From Phallusia mammillata (taxonomy: Eukaryota; Chordata; Ascidiacea; Phlebobranchia; Ascidiidae): a stretch of 64,000 nt of DNA. Positions 1 to 13,600 of this stretch are shown here, one piece after another; position 1 is the first letter of the stretch; every line of letters starts with the position of its first letter. A program made the translations under genes and the position numbers. The stretch covers positions 181,685 to 245,684 of the forward strand of contig QLIY01000074.1 in the NCBI GenBank assembly GCA_003260075.1, read 5' to 3'. The notes below the pieces were generated by a model. The model made no database searches. It was not told the DNA's origin and worked only from the letters and a program-made list of their open reading frames with translations.

Positions 1-482
1 AACAGCTGATTTCTAATCACCGAAAAGACTGTCTCTTAAAACGTCTGTCCGGACGTCAAGCTGATCCCTCCCGCTCTGCACAAAACCGTTTTAATCGTAA
101 ACCAGTGAATGACTCCCTTGGGACTTCTGTCTGACTGACAGTGTACACGAACTATGGACTGTGAAAGTCATTATTTGGCCGATTAAGGCAAATTTTTTAA
201 TACTAAACGAGTAAACCACTACAAACACATGTTTCAAATTTCAGCACATTAGGGCTTGTATTTCTGGCCTAAAACCAAAAAAGATTATTTCGGGATTTAA
301 GGGGTGACGATTATCTCGGGGTTAAAGGAGTAAAAATGGGTAAATCCAATAAAAAGTTAGAAAATTATTTAGAATACTTTACATTGCACCAACCAACAAA
401 GCATGAAACTCTTAGATCATGTACTTTAGTCAGTAAAGCCGTTTTAAAAAAATTACGTTTTGGGGGCTTGTGGGTGAACCGC

Positions 483-560
<78 letters not shown>

Positions 561-1575
561 TGTAAATTTGAATAAATTTAAAGCATTCTTTCTTGACCAA
601 ACGCGTTCGACAAACCAGCGTTAGACAGAAACGAATATTTCGATAGAAGGGGACCCATAATAAGGACATGCTTAAGTCGCTTTGAAACATGTTAGACTAC
701 CCTTTATCAATTAAAATTTGTCGCTATCATTTTCAGATCATGTTTTTGATGCACAACACCCTGGTATGGAGAACGCTTTTCGGTAACGTTCTTCCATTTA
801 CGGTATATTTAATATCCGAAAGTCATTGAATTGTTTGTACTATGCAGTTCAGCAGGAGGCTAATTAATGTCGACCAGACCAAAATAATCGCCCATGCAAA
901 TGAATAGGTAAAGGAAGTGGGATCGACGATCGGCGTAATTGTTTAATTAAGATTTGAAAACATTAGTTGAAACTTTGCCAACGGTTCCGGAAATTTATTT
1001 TCATCAACATGCGCTATTAGAATATATGTGTCTTGGCATGAAGTCCTATCACGATGGAACGTTATTTTACACCAAAAATAAAGAATTTGTGATGTAAGCA
1101 CTATTTTGGGTCCATCTGTTACTGCGGTGTTTTGCAATAAGTTCTCAGCGCCAAGCATTTGTTTCATATTTACAGGGTTGCCATCGACTTGACACCAAAA
1201 ATAAGGACAACCGAAAAATTATTTTATACGAAACGAAACAAACGTTTTTGAACAAATCTTTGCATTTACACATGCCATAACATATCATATGCAAGGTTTT
1301 GGCCAGAAACAATCTGTTGCAGCAGCTCCTTGTTTGTAAAAAAAACTTCCTGCATGTCACGACAGCTCATGTCAAGGTTTACTTTTACTTGTAGCTGTAA
1401 TTTGACTTGTAATTGTTAAAAATAAGACAAAAGAAGGACTCAAGTCAAAAATAAGGACAAATTTTAGAAAAAAGGACGGTATGGCAACTCTGCATATTTA
1501 TCATAAATAGCTACGTATAGGCTGCTGTATTTTTTTTAATTTTTAAACAAAAACATAAACATTATGACGTCTTAC
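1..1575. other. Intron or 3' region of the nuclear receptor
   Basis: No exon could be supported here. It holds a 74-base C run (486-559) and a short AT-rich motif, AAAAATAAGGACAA, repeated at about 1197 and 1442 with a shorter relative near 1074. A minus-strand reading near 30-95 looked like receptor text but hits stops in the needed phase. Confidence 0.5.
486..559 (+). repeat. 74-base C run (assembly filler suspected)
   Basis: This is an uninterrupted run of 74 C, the longest in the window, with no flanking duplicate that I can see. Similar long runs lie at 19678-19741 and 54219-54274. The polyglycine reading frame across it is meaningless. Confidence 0.8.
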
Positions 1576-1675
1576 CTTCGCTTTGCAGTTGACCGCGTGT
1601 ACGGCGTGTGACGTCATCGACCAAGAGTGTCCCGGATGTAACGTCGAACTGCGTGACGAGACGAACCAACAGCAC
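1576..1675 (-). CDS. NR1D: Nuclear receptor exon 7: ligand-binding domain helix 5
   Basis: The exon starts [20 protein letters not shown] directly after the GTFE of exon 6, matching the Rev-erb order GTFEVLMVR. It is followed by [14 protein letters not shown] and a donor GAAG|GTAAGA in phase 1. The next exon was not recognised within the remaining 1.57 kb. Confidence 0.85.
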
Positions 1676-4600
1676 CTGATAAAAACATTCAGTCAGTTAA
1701 CATCTCTCTGTACAAACTCATAGCAAAAAATGTTGTTGTTGTTGTTTTCCGTAAAAACGGTTTAGTTTCAATTTGGTATAAGAGACCAAAACATACACAG
1801 TTTAAAATCTTTCTTTTTCAGTGTTCTCTAATGCGTATCTATAACCTATATGTACCTAATGTAAGGCTAAAACAAAACTATTCTGAGGTCGTTTTAAAGC
1901 ATTAATTGTTCACCACAAAACAGTACCATATAAAGTTAAGGTATTTCAGTAAGAGATAGACAAATTCTGATATTGACTACACAAATACTTTGCGTTAAAG
2001 CAGTGTTTTGGGGCTCATACAGTGGTGGGATTCAGCCGGTTCGCACCGGTGCTATAGAACCGTCTCACTAAATTTTAAGAGACCAGCGAACCGGTTAGCA
2101 TTTACTAGTTACAGTCAATGGACTTTTTGTAACAGAACCGGCTGAAAAATATAGCTTTTGTGAGAGAACCGGATGACAAGAAATATGAAACCCACCACTG
2201 GGGTCATAAAACAGTTTAGGCTCACCTCAAAGGTGCCAGACTTTAGCAGTGCGATTTGATCCTCCTGCTTTAGGCTCTCAAAACCGGGTATTTTTCGGGC
2301 AAACTCGACCACTTCACGTACAGCAGCCTCAAACCGCGCCCCCACTCTTGACCAATTAGAAGCGCCCTGGAAAGAAAATCCGAAGTTAGAGCAAATATAG
2401 TGACTGTTGGCAAACAATCCATAATGTGTGAACAACCGTTGAGCTAACAACAGTTGGGGATTAGAAAACAAATTTGACGTTTTTGAGGCCCATAAGTTAA
2501 CCTACAGTCCAATTATGGTCAAAATTTACATTACACAATGTTAGATAAAGATCTAAATGGTGTGCAATTTTAAAGAAATTGCAACTACTTTTTCTTGTCC
2601 AAAAACGGGACAAAAAGTGCATTAAACAGTAAAAAAGAAGGAAAACGTGCAAAACAAGGGGAATATTTTATTACACTGGCGGTTAACCTAAATGGTTTTT
2701 GATTATTGGATTCATGCGTACGTATAGGTATGTGGTATATTTACACAATGACCATACATGACCTCGAGTCATCATGATTGACCTGTGTCGATATGACAGA
2801 TTAGCTCTAACACCACAATATCCTGTTCTGCTGAAAGTCAAACAGGTTCTTACAGCTAACCAATCGATTATTGGTCTATTTTACAACACGCTGTTACACA
2901 CGTTAACTAACGATTGCATTTTAAAAAGGTGTTAATAGTTGTATATTAAAAATAAATTCATAGTGCTCTATAATTAGGTTACAAGTCATTATAGGTGTAC
3001 TAGATGCAACTTTGAAGACTTAACAAACAACACAAAAACGTTAACTTGTTTACACCCTTTGCAGGACAAAACTACCACAAACAAAACCAAACATAGTTTT
3101 TCGCATCATGGCTGTTACACAAGGCTTTCGCAGAAATTCCTAGTTCCAAGAAATGAAGGCGTTTCCTCGCTAGGTCCTCGCTAGACCGTGACAAAATGTG
3201 ATTGGCTGAGCGAGGGGATTATTTGAGTTCATGTGCCCCCAAAGCAATAGTGACGTTATAAAAGAAGAGAAAAAGAGCGAATTCTAAAGCGAAAGAGTTG
3301 GTTCACGTCCACGGCTGAATTTATATTATGCTAGACGGGGATTTTTTTAACTCATGATCACCTTAGCATGCTATTGTAAAATATGTTAATGTGTTTTAAT
3401 GAAGTCATATTTGCCACCTCATAACATTAAGCTAATTTTCTATTAGCCCTATTTATTCTTAAACAAAAAATTCTTTTTTTGTGCTTTTTCACAATGAAAC
3501 AGCTTTTTTGGTCTAATCAGTGGTTTAAAACATCTCAATTTGTCTCTGCATTTCGGAGTGTTCATAACAAAGGAACGAGGAAAACAATTGAAGTGCAATT
3601 GTCACCAGCAAAAAAGCAAGTTCAGTACTGGGAACTGATGGTGGGAGCAACAGATGCTGCTAAACCGGCGCCAGGACCCCGGTGCTGGCTGTGGCATTGT
3701 GTATGACTTCTGGTGGTACTAGCACCATCCATCAAGGCTTAGCGTGGTTGCGATGCCTGCGTTCATAAGCGGATGCAGCAGTAGAGCATCGTTCGTACCC
3801 GTTTCCCGTCCCTACGCTGTATTTTGCATTGTTTGTTTTTAATAAGCCCCACCCCGAATGTCTGCGCTGTTCGTACTGTTTGCATTTGGCCCCAGCGGCA
3901 GCAGTTCCGTTGCAGGGAGAAACACTGCTGACAAATTTCGTATTAATTAAAGTGACATCCCGAAATTTGAACCGCCGTCTGTCGTTTTTCGACAGGAAAT
4001 TAAAAAATGCTGGACGAAGTCAAGGCCTTTAGTTAACTTTACATGCATGCAGCACGCCACAAGAGAAGGACTTTGCAAAATGCAGTGTTCCAAGCGTTTG
4101 TTGACAAGTTTTTTGTGACAATCAGCGGTTTAAAAATGTGTTTTATACAAGCACTGAGTTCAAGTCTGGGTTAAACTATTTTTTAACGTCATCTCTATCC
4201 TATATGTGGCCATTCGTGCAATGACGTCCGTTGAAGCTATACGGAACTGCTGGTTCATTTAAGTTAAAATCAGCTCAAGCTATTAATAAGTAACATCATA
4301 ACGAACGAACAACGACAGAAATTGCCTTTTTACCTACAGCATAAGAGACAGCATCGTATATAATGCTGAACATTAAAGACTGGGTTAGCTGGGTTTAAAC
4401 TTGGTACAGACGCAATCCTTTCTCTCTCTTACTTGCAGCGTTTCCTGCGGCAAAAATAACTTGATGCTATCGCAGTAATGGCGTCCTACATCAACTTGGG
4501 TTCATTTCAGTGCGACTTCACCTAGCGGGTTAGTAAACGCCCTAGTGACTTTTTCTAATGACCATAAAAAGTACGTTTTATAGAATATTTAAATCCACAT

Positions 4601-7600
4601 TAGGCGCTACAAATGTCCTATAGTTTTGTTTAATACTGCCAACATTTTTAAGGGTTTCAATTTTTAATATTGTGCAATGGTAAAGTTAGGGCATGTTGGT
4701 TAAATGTTACATATATCATGCACAATTCATTACAGAAAAACTTTTGCAAACGCTGCAGTTTTTCAAGGCCAAAACAATTCTTCAGTGTGACAATTTATGT
4801 CATTTAATTTCTCCCCAAGAAAAATAAATAAATGTGTATGATTGCAACGTTCTGTTGGTGGTAGGGTAGGATAAAAAAAGTGAAGTTTATGTTCGATAAA
4901 AACGACTTGGTGGGTATACCAGCAAGGGTTTCTGAGGCTGTTTTTCATATACATTACGTTGCGCAACAATTAAGCGTTATATCAACTGTCATTTTTTGGC
5001 AACTGACGGACGTTCTAACATGTTATGATGGTTTACAAAAATATGTGATGCAGTCAATGCACAAAAACCTTTAAATTAGTGCCGTTGTGTCAGTGATACT
5101 AAAACATATCCTGGCGAAGCAATCAATAATTCTACATTATTTAATGGCAAGAATTTATTTAGTCAGCAAAAAATAATTGTACTACATCACTGCCCCCCCC
5201 CCCCGTTGTGTCAGTGATACTAAAACATATCCTGGCGAAGCAATCAATAAATCTGCATTACTTAATGGCAAGAATTTATTTAGTCAGCAAAAAATAGTTG
5301 TACTACATCACTAATTATGTTATGTTTAATATTTAATGCATTGTGTTTACAAAACAGTATTATTGTGGTTTCGGTCAGTTTAACAGACAGGAAGCATATT
5401 TTTACAAAACGACGTCTTTGCCACATATAGGCCAGTAGACATTTTCACATCCGAACCTTAACCTTATTAACTGCTTAAAAGCAAAACAAAAACACTACCC
5501 AGTTCTAAATAGGGCTTGCAACGGGCACAGCAGGCCAATGGGCCCTTTAACAGTTCCGGTGGACGAACTAAAATGCCTGCAAACAAACTATAACGCAACC
5601 GGCAGTGGCCCACATAGAGTAAACGCAGGTCAGAAGGTGTTTTGTTGTTGCTTCTGGTGTGTGTACCAAATACCTTTCCGCCCTCGCTGGATATTCGCGT
5701 GTTAACTGAGTTGACAAGTAGGACAAACAGATGCACGCCAACACTGACCTTATTTGCACTGCTAAAACTCGCATTTGATTTATACTTGGTAATATTTTAA
5801 GCATTCTGTATTGGGGCTTTAATGATAAATGTAACTACTTAAAATTTTTGTACATGAAAGTATATATTTTTACAAGAAAGTATCTCTCTATTTGCCACTA
5901 TTTTAAATATTGTATATGAATCATAATATTAACTACTTTTAAAATTAATTTTGAAGAGAAGTATCTCTTATTTGAAATGGTAACCAATAGCTTTTCAAAT
6001 TTACAATTTTGGCTTTGTACAGTTATGCGCGATGTCGTTTATTACAATGATTTAAATCAAAAAAGTAAAACACTTGCACTACCCAATTTTATGTACGCCT
6101 TTCAGGTTAATTGCACGACACGAAAATAAGTGCTAGTCGATCGTTCTTTTCAGTCCGGCAATACGAGCGAATTCTACAACCGTATTTATCCCTCTGACAG
6201 GAGACACAACAAACTCTTATGCCATGACAACCTTTGTGCCCCAACGTGACGCTGCCATCTTACACCCGCTTCTGAAATTACAACCCTTAAACACGATCTA
6301 TCGTGAAACCGCCGTCTTTGGCCGCTGAACTATTGTTCCTGGAATGTGTTGTTGTGTGATAGGCCTTGTTATAGTCGGGAATAGGAACGAGCACCGTTGA
6401 AATGATTGGGTTTTTGTTTCACTGCGGCGTTTGCTACCCCCCCCCCGATTACATCCATCTTTACTATTATTTACATATGATTTGAAACTGGGCGCAAAAT
6501 AAGCAACTTTCGATTTAATATGTTATATTCGGCAAATTATTCTGTCGGCGTAATTACTTTATTTTGACAACATTCCGTAAAGAGTTGTACGGAAAGTTTG
6601 GGGTTACTGTCAACCCCCCCCCCAAACCGCCGTCTTTGGCCGCTGAACTATTGTTCCTGGAATGTGTTGTTCTGTGATAGGCCTTGCTACAGTCGGGGTT
6701 AGGACCGAGCAACGTAGAAATAATTTGGCTTTTGTTTGGCTGCGGCGTTTGGTAATGACACAAAAACCTCAAGAAAGCATCCATCTTTACTATTATTTAC
6801 AAAAGATTCAAAGCAGAGCGTAACAATTGGCTGGATAGGCATAAAACAGGGGTTCCATCTAATATATTATAATGGGCAATTTTCTGTCGGCATAAATAGC
6901 TGATTTTGCAAAATTCCGTAAAGACTTGTTTGGCATCAAATCTTTCGATTTCCAATTTTGGAGGTTAAAACAATTTTTGGGTTGCTGTCAAATACCAAAA
7001 ATAGTAATAGAACGCGTTAAACCTTTTTAGCCACGAAAATTTACCTTCATTTAAAATGCTTTGTAGGACTTGTTAACGGTTTGGATATGAGAAGGCCAAA
7101 AAATTATTCGACCTTTTTTGGGTTTCCTAATGCAAAAGGTTACTTACGGTCACTACACGTTTCCAAATCGGTTGACCCCCCCCCCACAAAAATAGTAAAG
7201 GAAAGCGCACCTTTTAACTACAAAATTTACCTTCTTTTGAAATGCTTTGTAAGACTTGTTAACGGTTTGGTTTTTGAGAAGGCCAAAAAATTAATCGACC
7301 TTCTTTGGGCTACCTAATGCAAAAGGCTACTTACGGTCACTACACGTTTCCAAATTGGTTCGCAAGGACTTTGACTTGCGATATTTGAACAAACATTTAC
7401 CAATAACTTTTCGGGAGGTTAAGCCACTAGTTTAACTAACAAACAGGACATTAATGCTGATAAGCCGAACCTTACACGATAAATGCACGGGGAATGGCAA
7501 TTGTCGTGATACAGCAACGGTTGCTCATTAGTCGCCCAATTTCGCTAGGCCAACTACGCAGTTTAATTCCAAGAAGGGTGTCTCGACTTTGCGACGAGTT

Positions 7601-10600
7601 GGCAAGAGTGTGGTGGCATGCTGACAACCGAATCTTTCACGATATGGGGTAAGGGTAGACGACAAAATGTCTGACAATCAACATGTCCTTGTTGTTTTAT
7701 TTTAAGTGATCTTATGACAAGTCTGATAAAATTTGGGTAGAATTTAGCACACGCACAAATTATGCCAAATTGTGCTTTCCAAAATTATGTCTAGCAACTG
7801 GCAATATTTTTTTACTTTCCTTAAGGGACAATGACCCAAACTTCCAAAATATATCGTTTAAACTTTAGATGTAGACGTTTAATTAAGTAGATAAGAATCC
7901 TTTTCATTGGCGCTTTTTGGAACGGAATTACATTCTTGTGAAGTGCGCGGTTTGGCTCTAAACAGTGATACGCAAATTTTTACATTGTACATGACATGGT
8001 GTGCTAGTAACCAGAAATAAAACAACGCAGTTGGAAAATGAGCCAATTAGGGCAAAAGAAACGCTACAATTGACTCATATTTCTCGTTACACGACTTTGG
8101 TGCGCAAATTTTAAGAACGCAATATTGAACATGTACGTTTACAGGAACGCTATGACGTACCTTTACGTCTTGTGACGTCAAGACGATTGCAAACTTGCTT
8201 ACGTCACAGGTGTTCTTGTGGGCTTCGAAAAGGGTGGTAGCCATCTTGAAAAAAATAAACAAAAGTTAAAAATAAGTTACGCGCAGAAAAAAACAAGCCT
8301 TTAAAATTGAACCGGAGTTGTAATTATTTATAGGCGCAGCCGGATTAAAAATATGCGTCCTGCAAAAGCCAGACGGCACTACAAAATGACATTTTTGTGC
8401 TCAAGCAGGCTTAAAACTTGGCAGCAAATTTTCAAAACAAGACCGGTGTGCAAAAAGGCACCAAAAATCCGCTTATCGTCCGGTTCGTGGAACCACGCAG
8501 CAGCTTAACTGGTTAAGAAACACTCAAACGTCGGCCGTTGGTGAACGGGCACCGAAAACCACGCCCGCAATTACCTGGATAGTTGTGAGAGCAGACGAGG
8601 TCGTCGAATCGGACGCTGGAAGATGTTCTATGTCGGCTTCGTTAGCCTCGGGGCAGCCGCTGTCAGGCGACGACGACGAAACAGGGCGATGACGTGGTGT
8701 AACGGAAGGCGAGTGAGGCTCTTCTTTTTGCGCACCGACCGGTGATGTTACAAACACTGGGGAAGCCATAACGCTAGTGGGAACCGATGTAAGGGGGCGC
8801 ATGATGGGGTAAAGAAGGGGCATTTGGGGGTGCATTTCACCGGCGCCGCTGGTCACAGGCATCCAAGGGAACTTGTAGAAAACACCCCCTTCCTGTGGAA
8901 AGACGAACCCGTTCGGGGGATACCTAAACATGGGGTGTGTATTTTGAGCGCTGGGCTTCGCGAAGTGTTCTTTCGGTGAGAGATCGTCGCTCGGGTGCCC
9001 GCTTTGCGAGTTGGAGTGCCTTATCACATTCACGCGCATTCCGACGGGAGCATCCGGGCNTTGCGAGTTGGAGTGCCTTATCACATTCACGCGCATTCCG
9101 ACGGGAGCATCCGGGCTTTGCTGCTGCGGTTGCGGGTAGGCGCCTCTGGCTAATCTCTCGCCAGACTCTCTTGCGCGTTGTGTGCGGGCTCGGGCTGGCA
9201 ACAGGCTTGTTGCGGCGGATCGAAGCAGCAAAGCCGGCGGCTGTTCCTGGTGGCAACGATCTTCAAACGCTGTGCTTATTGAATCAGAAGATGAACGGTG
9301 TTCTCTTGGTGCCACCTTGAACCTCTTAGCTTCGTCATATAAAACTGGTGATGCACTACGCCTTCTGTACGACGTCATATCGACGTAATTTTCAGACACA
9401 AAAGCGCGGTTGTCGTGTTTGTTAAGTTTCTGGCCGTCGTTGAAATTCTTCCCTCCCGATTCAGAGCGAAACAGGCAATGCATTGGAATAAGCTCTGGCG
9501 GCTGTTTTCTGGGCATTGAGCAAGGCTCTGAGCACTTGCATGGCGCATGGAGGGACTTGTAGAGCAGGGAATGGTTAGGGGGAGACGGTGGCCGTTCTCG
9601 AATGGCCCAGGGAGCCGTGGGTTGGCGTTCCTTAGCGCTGGGGCTCACCACGCTGGCTAGAGCGCGTTCCAGATGCTCTGTGCTCTGGTTGTCAGGAGAT
9701 GTGTTGCCTCGGTTACGGCTTTCCTCTTCGAGTCTGGGAGGTAAAATGGTGTTAGATTTAAAAATTTACATTGCAACCTATAACGAACTAACCAATAAAA
9801 ACTGTTTCGCCAACCAGAAAACACACAACTTTAGGTGCCATATTAAGGTCTGTCTTTTTGTCACAATTCCAAAAAACTTAGCATTGATATCAATATGTCG
9901 AATAAAAAAACGGCATCATTCATTTCTTATTCGTTTAGAAAAGCGTTTTTATGCAATGTTGCAATTTTTAGAACAAACATAAAAGTACATTTCACTTAGG
10001 TCACATATATTTTTGCCTAAATATGATACAAAATAGATATTAAACCTTAATGGTGTGTGCTTTAAAAGCAACTTACCGTTTTGCAGCAAGTCGTTCAGCA
10101 ATCAATCGTGCCTTTACCTTTTTCGGGATTCGGCCATATTTGACAGCTAAAACATACAAAAACACATATTACTAAATTAGCTAAGCACAGCCCTTAATGG
10201 TTTTGGCTTTTTTATTGCATTCTATTGCAAATATATAAACGTTGTCGAAATCATGGGTGTAGATCCTATGTAATGTATTCACCCCCCCCCCTTCTATTGC
10301 AAATATATAAACGTTGTCGAAATCATGGGTGTAGATCCTTTCACAAACGAAATCATGGTTTTGCAGTTGCGTTTTTGATGCAGTACGAAACATTACAGCA
10401 CTGGATACAGACTTAAAACAAAGCTTGTAAATAAAACGTTAAGAGAGCTTGGATTTTGTAAACGTCTCAACGTCTGTAACAGAATTGGTTCGCCTTCATA
10501 CAAGCTGTCTGGCAAGATATGCGTTTGTTCCGTACGAAACAGTATTGATAACACAAGGCAAAGGGCGCACATTGTGTTATTGTTAGCAGGCATGGCTTTA

Positions 10601-13600
10601 AGATTAATATTCTCTGTAGTAAATCAATCACGTTCACGGCAGGCGAATTTAGGCTTCAAGTTTTCGGGCTCCTATGCTTGATATCCGATATACTTCTGGA
10701 AACTACCTCTGTACAGTCGCTATTATCAATTCGGGGAGTTTTTCGAGTTCGTTTGCTCTTCTTTGCTTTGTAGGACAATGTCGTCCGAATGAACCAAGCA
10801 ACTTTAAACCCCGTCGATCGATTTCGATTGTTTACAATAAAACTGCTGGATGAGCAATACTTGGTCAAACTTTAAACCCCGTTGTATGACCGATAAGTAC
10901 ATCGAGCATAAAATTGAAATTCTCTTTTTATGAAAGTTTATGAAACATTTGCTGGACAAAAAACGAGTTTTGAATTTTTTTCAGTTTCTTTGTTGTAGTT
11001 AAAAAAAACATTAGTGAGATATCCAAATATACATACAATTCCCAGTTTGCGGAAAACACCTCGCTTGGACGCTATTGCCAAAAGAAAAAAATGTCCCCGC
11101 CTATACCCCCAAGCATGCTCAACGATGCAAAGTCAAGAAACCGCATTGGAATGTGGACTCTTTTCACCCAGAGAACGTGTGTGTGACACAGTCACGGTCT
11201 GAGGACGATTTGCAAAGTACCGCGTGTTTACGGTTTTAAGTCGTGCGCTCTAGTCGTAAGATAACGGTTAAAAATGGCGACAGGCGCGGTTCTGGCGGTT
11301 TAATATCGAGATTTCAATCAGTACGAACCACCTGCGTATGTAGTCGACACACCGCTGAAAATGTTGCACTATTTTAATTTTTTTGATCCTTGCAGACCAG
11401 TTTTTTTTATCCTACAGTCTCTTTTGATTTTTTTTTCAAAAATGAATATTGTTTGCTATGTGCTAAATTAACGATTTCTACCTTTCATATTAACGATCAC
11501 ATTTTTTTAATTTCCGTGTTAAATCTGTTACCCTTTTAATTTAAGACACAGTTATTTCGCCATAAAACAACAAATTATAACATTTGTTATAACGCGTTAT
11601 AACGCCTAAAAAACATAAAAGCGCAAAACTAGCGTCTTAAATTCCAGCATCGACGAACACGAGAGTTTAAAGTTGGCGGTTTTACAGTCAATTACTGCTA
11701 CTTACCATCCTTAGACATTCCAACATAGATGCATTTCATAAACCTGCAGGTTTGACATCGGTTTCGGTTGTCCCTTGTGATACTGCAAGCACCGTCAAGA
11801 ACGCATGAACGGTATTTGATCTTTTGTTGGATAGTCCTTCGAAAAAATCCCTAGAAAAGAGTTTTTTTGTAAATTTGAAGGAGTTTTACAAGCCAGCTGT
11901 TGTGGGGGTCTAAATTACTGAACAAGTATAAGACAAGCGTTTGTTGCCCTTGCACAGTTAACTCACCCATTAACTAAACTATACACATTAGAAGGAATAT
12001 TTAATAGAGTTTTTCGACTGTTTGTTTGATGTGGCCTGTATTATTTCAACTTATGGAATCAATGCAGTTAACTGACGCATTAATCTTAACGACGAATTAG
12101 ACGAAGGCCGTTTTTTGCTTGCCACAGCGCATGAATCTGTGTTAATTAAAGTTGGCCTCGCCATCATTGCAATAACAAATTGAGAGCATTTAATTTTAGG
12201 ACCTGTGCACTGAATGATAATATGCGCCACGGCTTTAAGACAATGTGTAGACAATACTGCAGACACCATTGTGAAGCAGTCTAGCACATGTGGTGAAATA
12301 AACATCCCCCATTTGCTCTACATTTATCGTTCAGTTATTGTTCCTGGAACAGAGTGAACTAAACGGCCGAGGAGAAGCTACAACCATCTTTAAAACAAGC
12401 AATTGTGTCGTTTGACAATCGAGCAACCCCTTGCATAATAGCGCGTTGACTATATAGGTTTACAGCATTTGCGTCTAAAGAATGCATAGCATTTGACGTC
12501 TGTGTTGGGATAGGAACTAGATCAGTGGTTCTTAATTTTTAATAGTCCGTGGCCTGCTGCTCACTCAATACTAATGTACAGTTCTGTGCAGTACGAAGGA
12601 AAAAAGGTGGTCAAAAAAGACGATGTCTCACTTAACACTATAAAATCTTCCCAAATGTTCTTTTGCTGCTGTTCATTGCTATGTGTCACTTGTGAGGTCC
12701 TAGTATAGACCCCTGTCCCTAAAAAACACCTCGTACCCCATTCGGAGCAAATTAAAAAGCGCTGAACTCGGCTTTATTGTTTGAAGATTTTGAAGTATAT
12801 TTTCATTATAGTTAAACTGGAATAAATTTCGGCATATACTTAGTCTTTCTAAGCGGGGAAACACGAAAAACATGGAAATCTCTTCTTGAAAGGGCAACCG
12901 TTGGGCCGCAACGTTTTACCAACGCGTAAAAATCACTACAATGCGGCAATATGGGAACATTGCACTTTAGTGGGGACTTCACCTAATTCGGTTAATGACA
13001 TTCCGTGTAATGATATATGACTGGCTACCGATGTTTCGAGATGCGGGAAAAACCTGATTATCGACTAAATACGGTATCACACGCTGATAGGAAGTAAAGA
13101 TAGGCGGAACATCTCTTTTATAGGGTGATGAATACAACCTGGAAGTGTTTGGGAATCTACCTTCTGCGGATTAATGTTTTTTTCACATTCTTAGGTGAAG
13201 GCCATGTTTTAATTTGTGGTTTTAGGATATTAAGTCATGCGCATGTCGCGCAGCGATTGTTCGCAAGTTCTTAGAAAAAAGACAATGCGCCTAAAACGTA
13301 TGGAAATGACTTCACAACACTTCTGTCGTTGTGCCTTTGCCATACGGTTAGCGGTCTTTCGTAACTTAACAGACACGCAGCATACAGTTATATAATCGAA
13401 ATTCACAGCATACAGTTAAAAATTTAAGTTTAGTAAAAGCTGCCTGATAAAGTTTGAAGGGGTACACGTCGCTTGCTCTGATACCCCCCCCCCTTGTGCC
13501 TTTGCCATACGGTTAGCGGTCTTTCGTAACTTAACAGACACACAGCATACAGTTATATAATCGAATTTTGTCGCTGCACGCACGAAAAATGGTTTTGGAT

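Larger units (their letters stand above)
2367..8574. other. Long intron of the nuclear receptor
   Basis: No exon is recognised between the hinge and the ligand-binding domain, and the phases of the flanking exons match directly. The stretch holds several C-run junctions with duplicated flanks (listed separately) and unremarkable AT-rich sequence. The short plus-strand readings at 3.5-4.0 kb show no known motif. Confidence 0.5.

Noticed and set aside
1-110. Minus-strand text resembling a further ligand-binding-domain exon
   Set aside because: In the phase required by exon 7 every plausible acceptor leads to a stop within a few codons.
430-690. Open frame with a long polyglycine stretch
   Set aside because: It is only the 74-base C run read on the minus strand; the flanks show no gene.
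3479-4032. Two plus-strand open frames near 3.5-4.0 kb
   Set aside because: Short, without recognisable motifs or paired splice signals, within a receptor intron.
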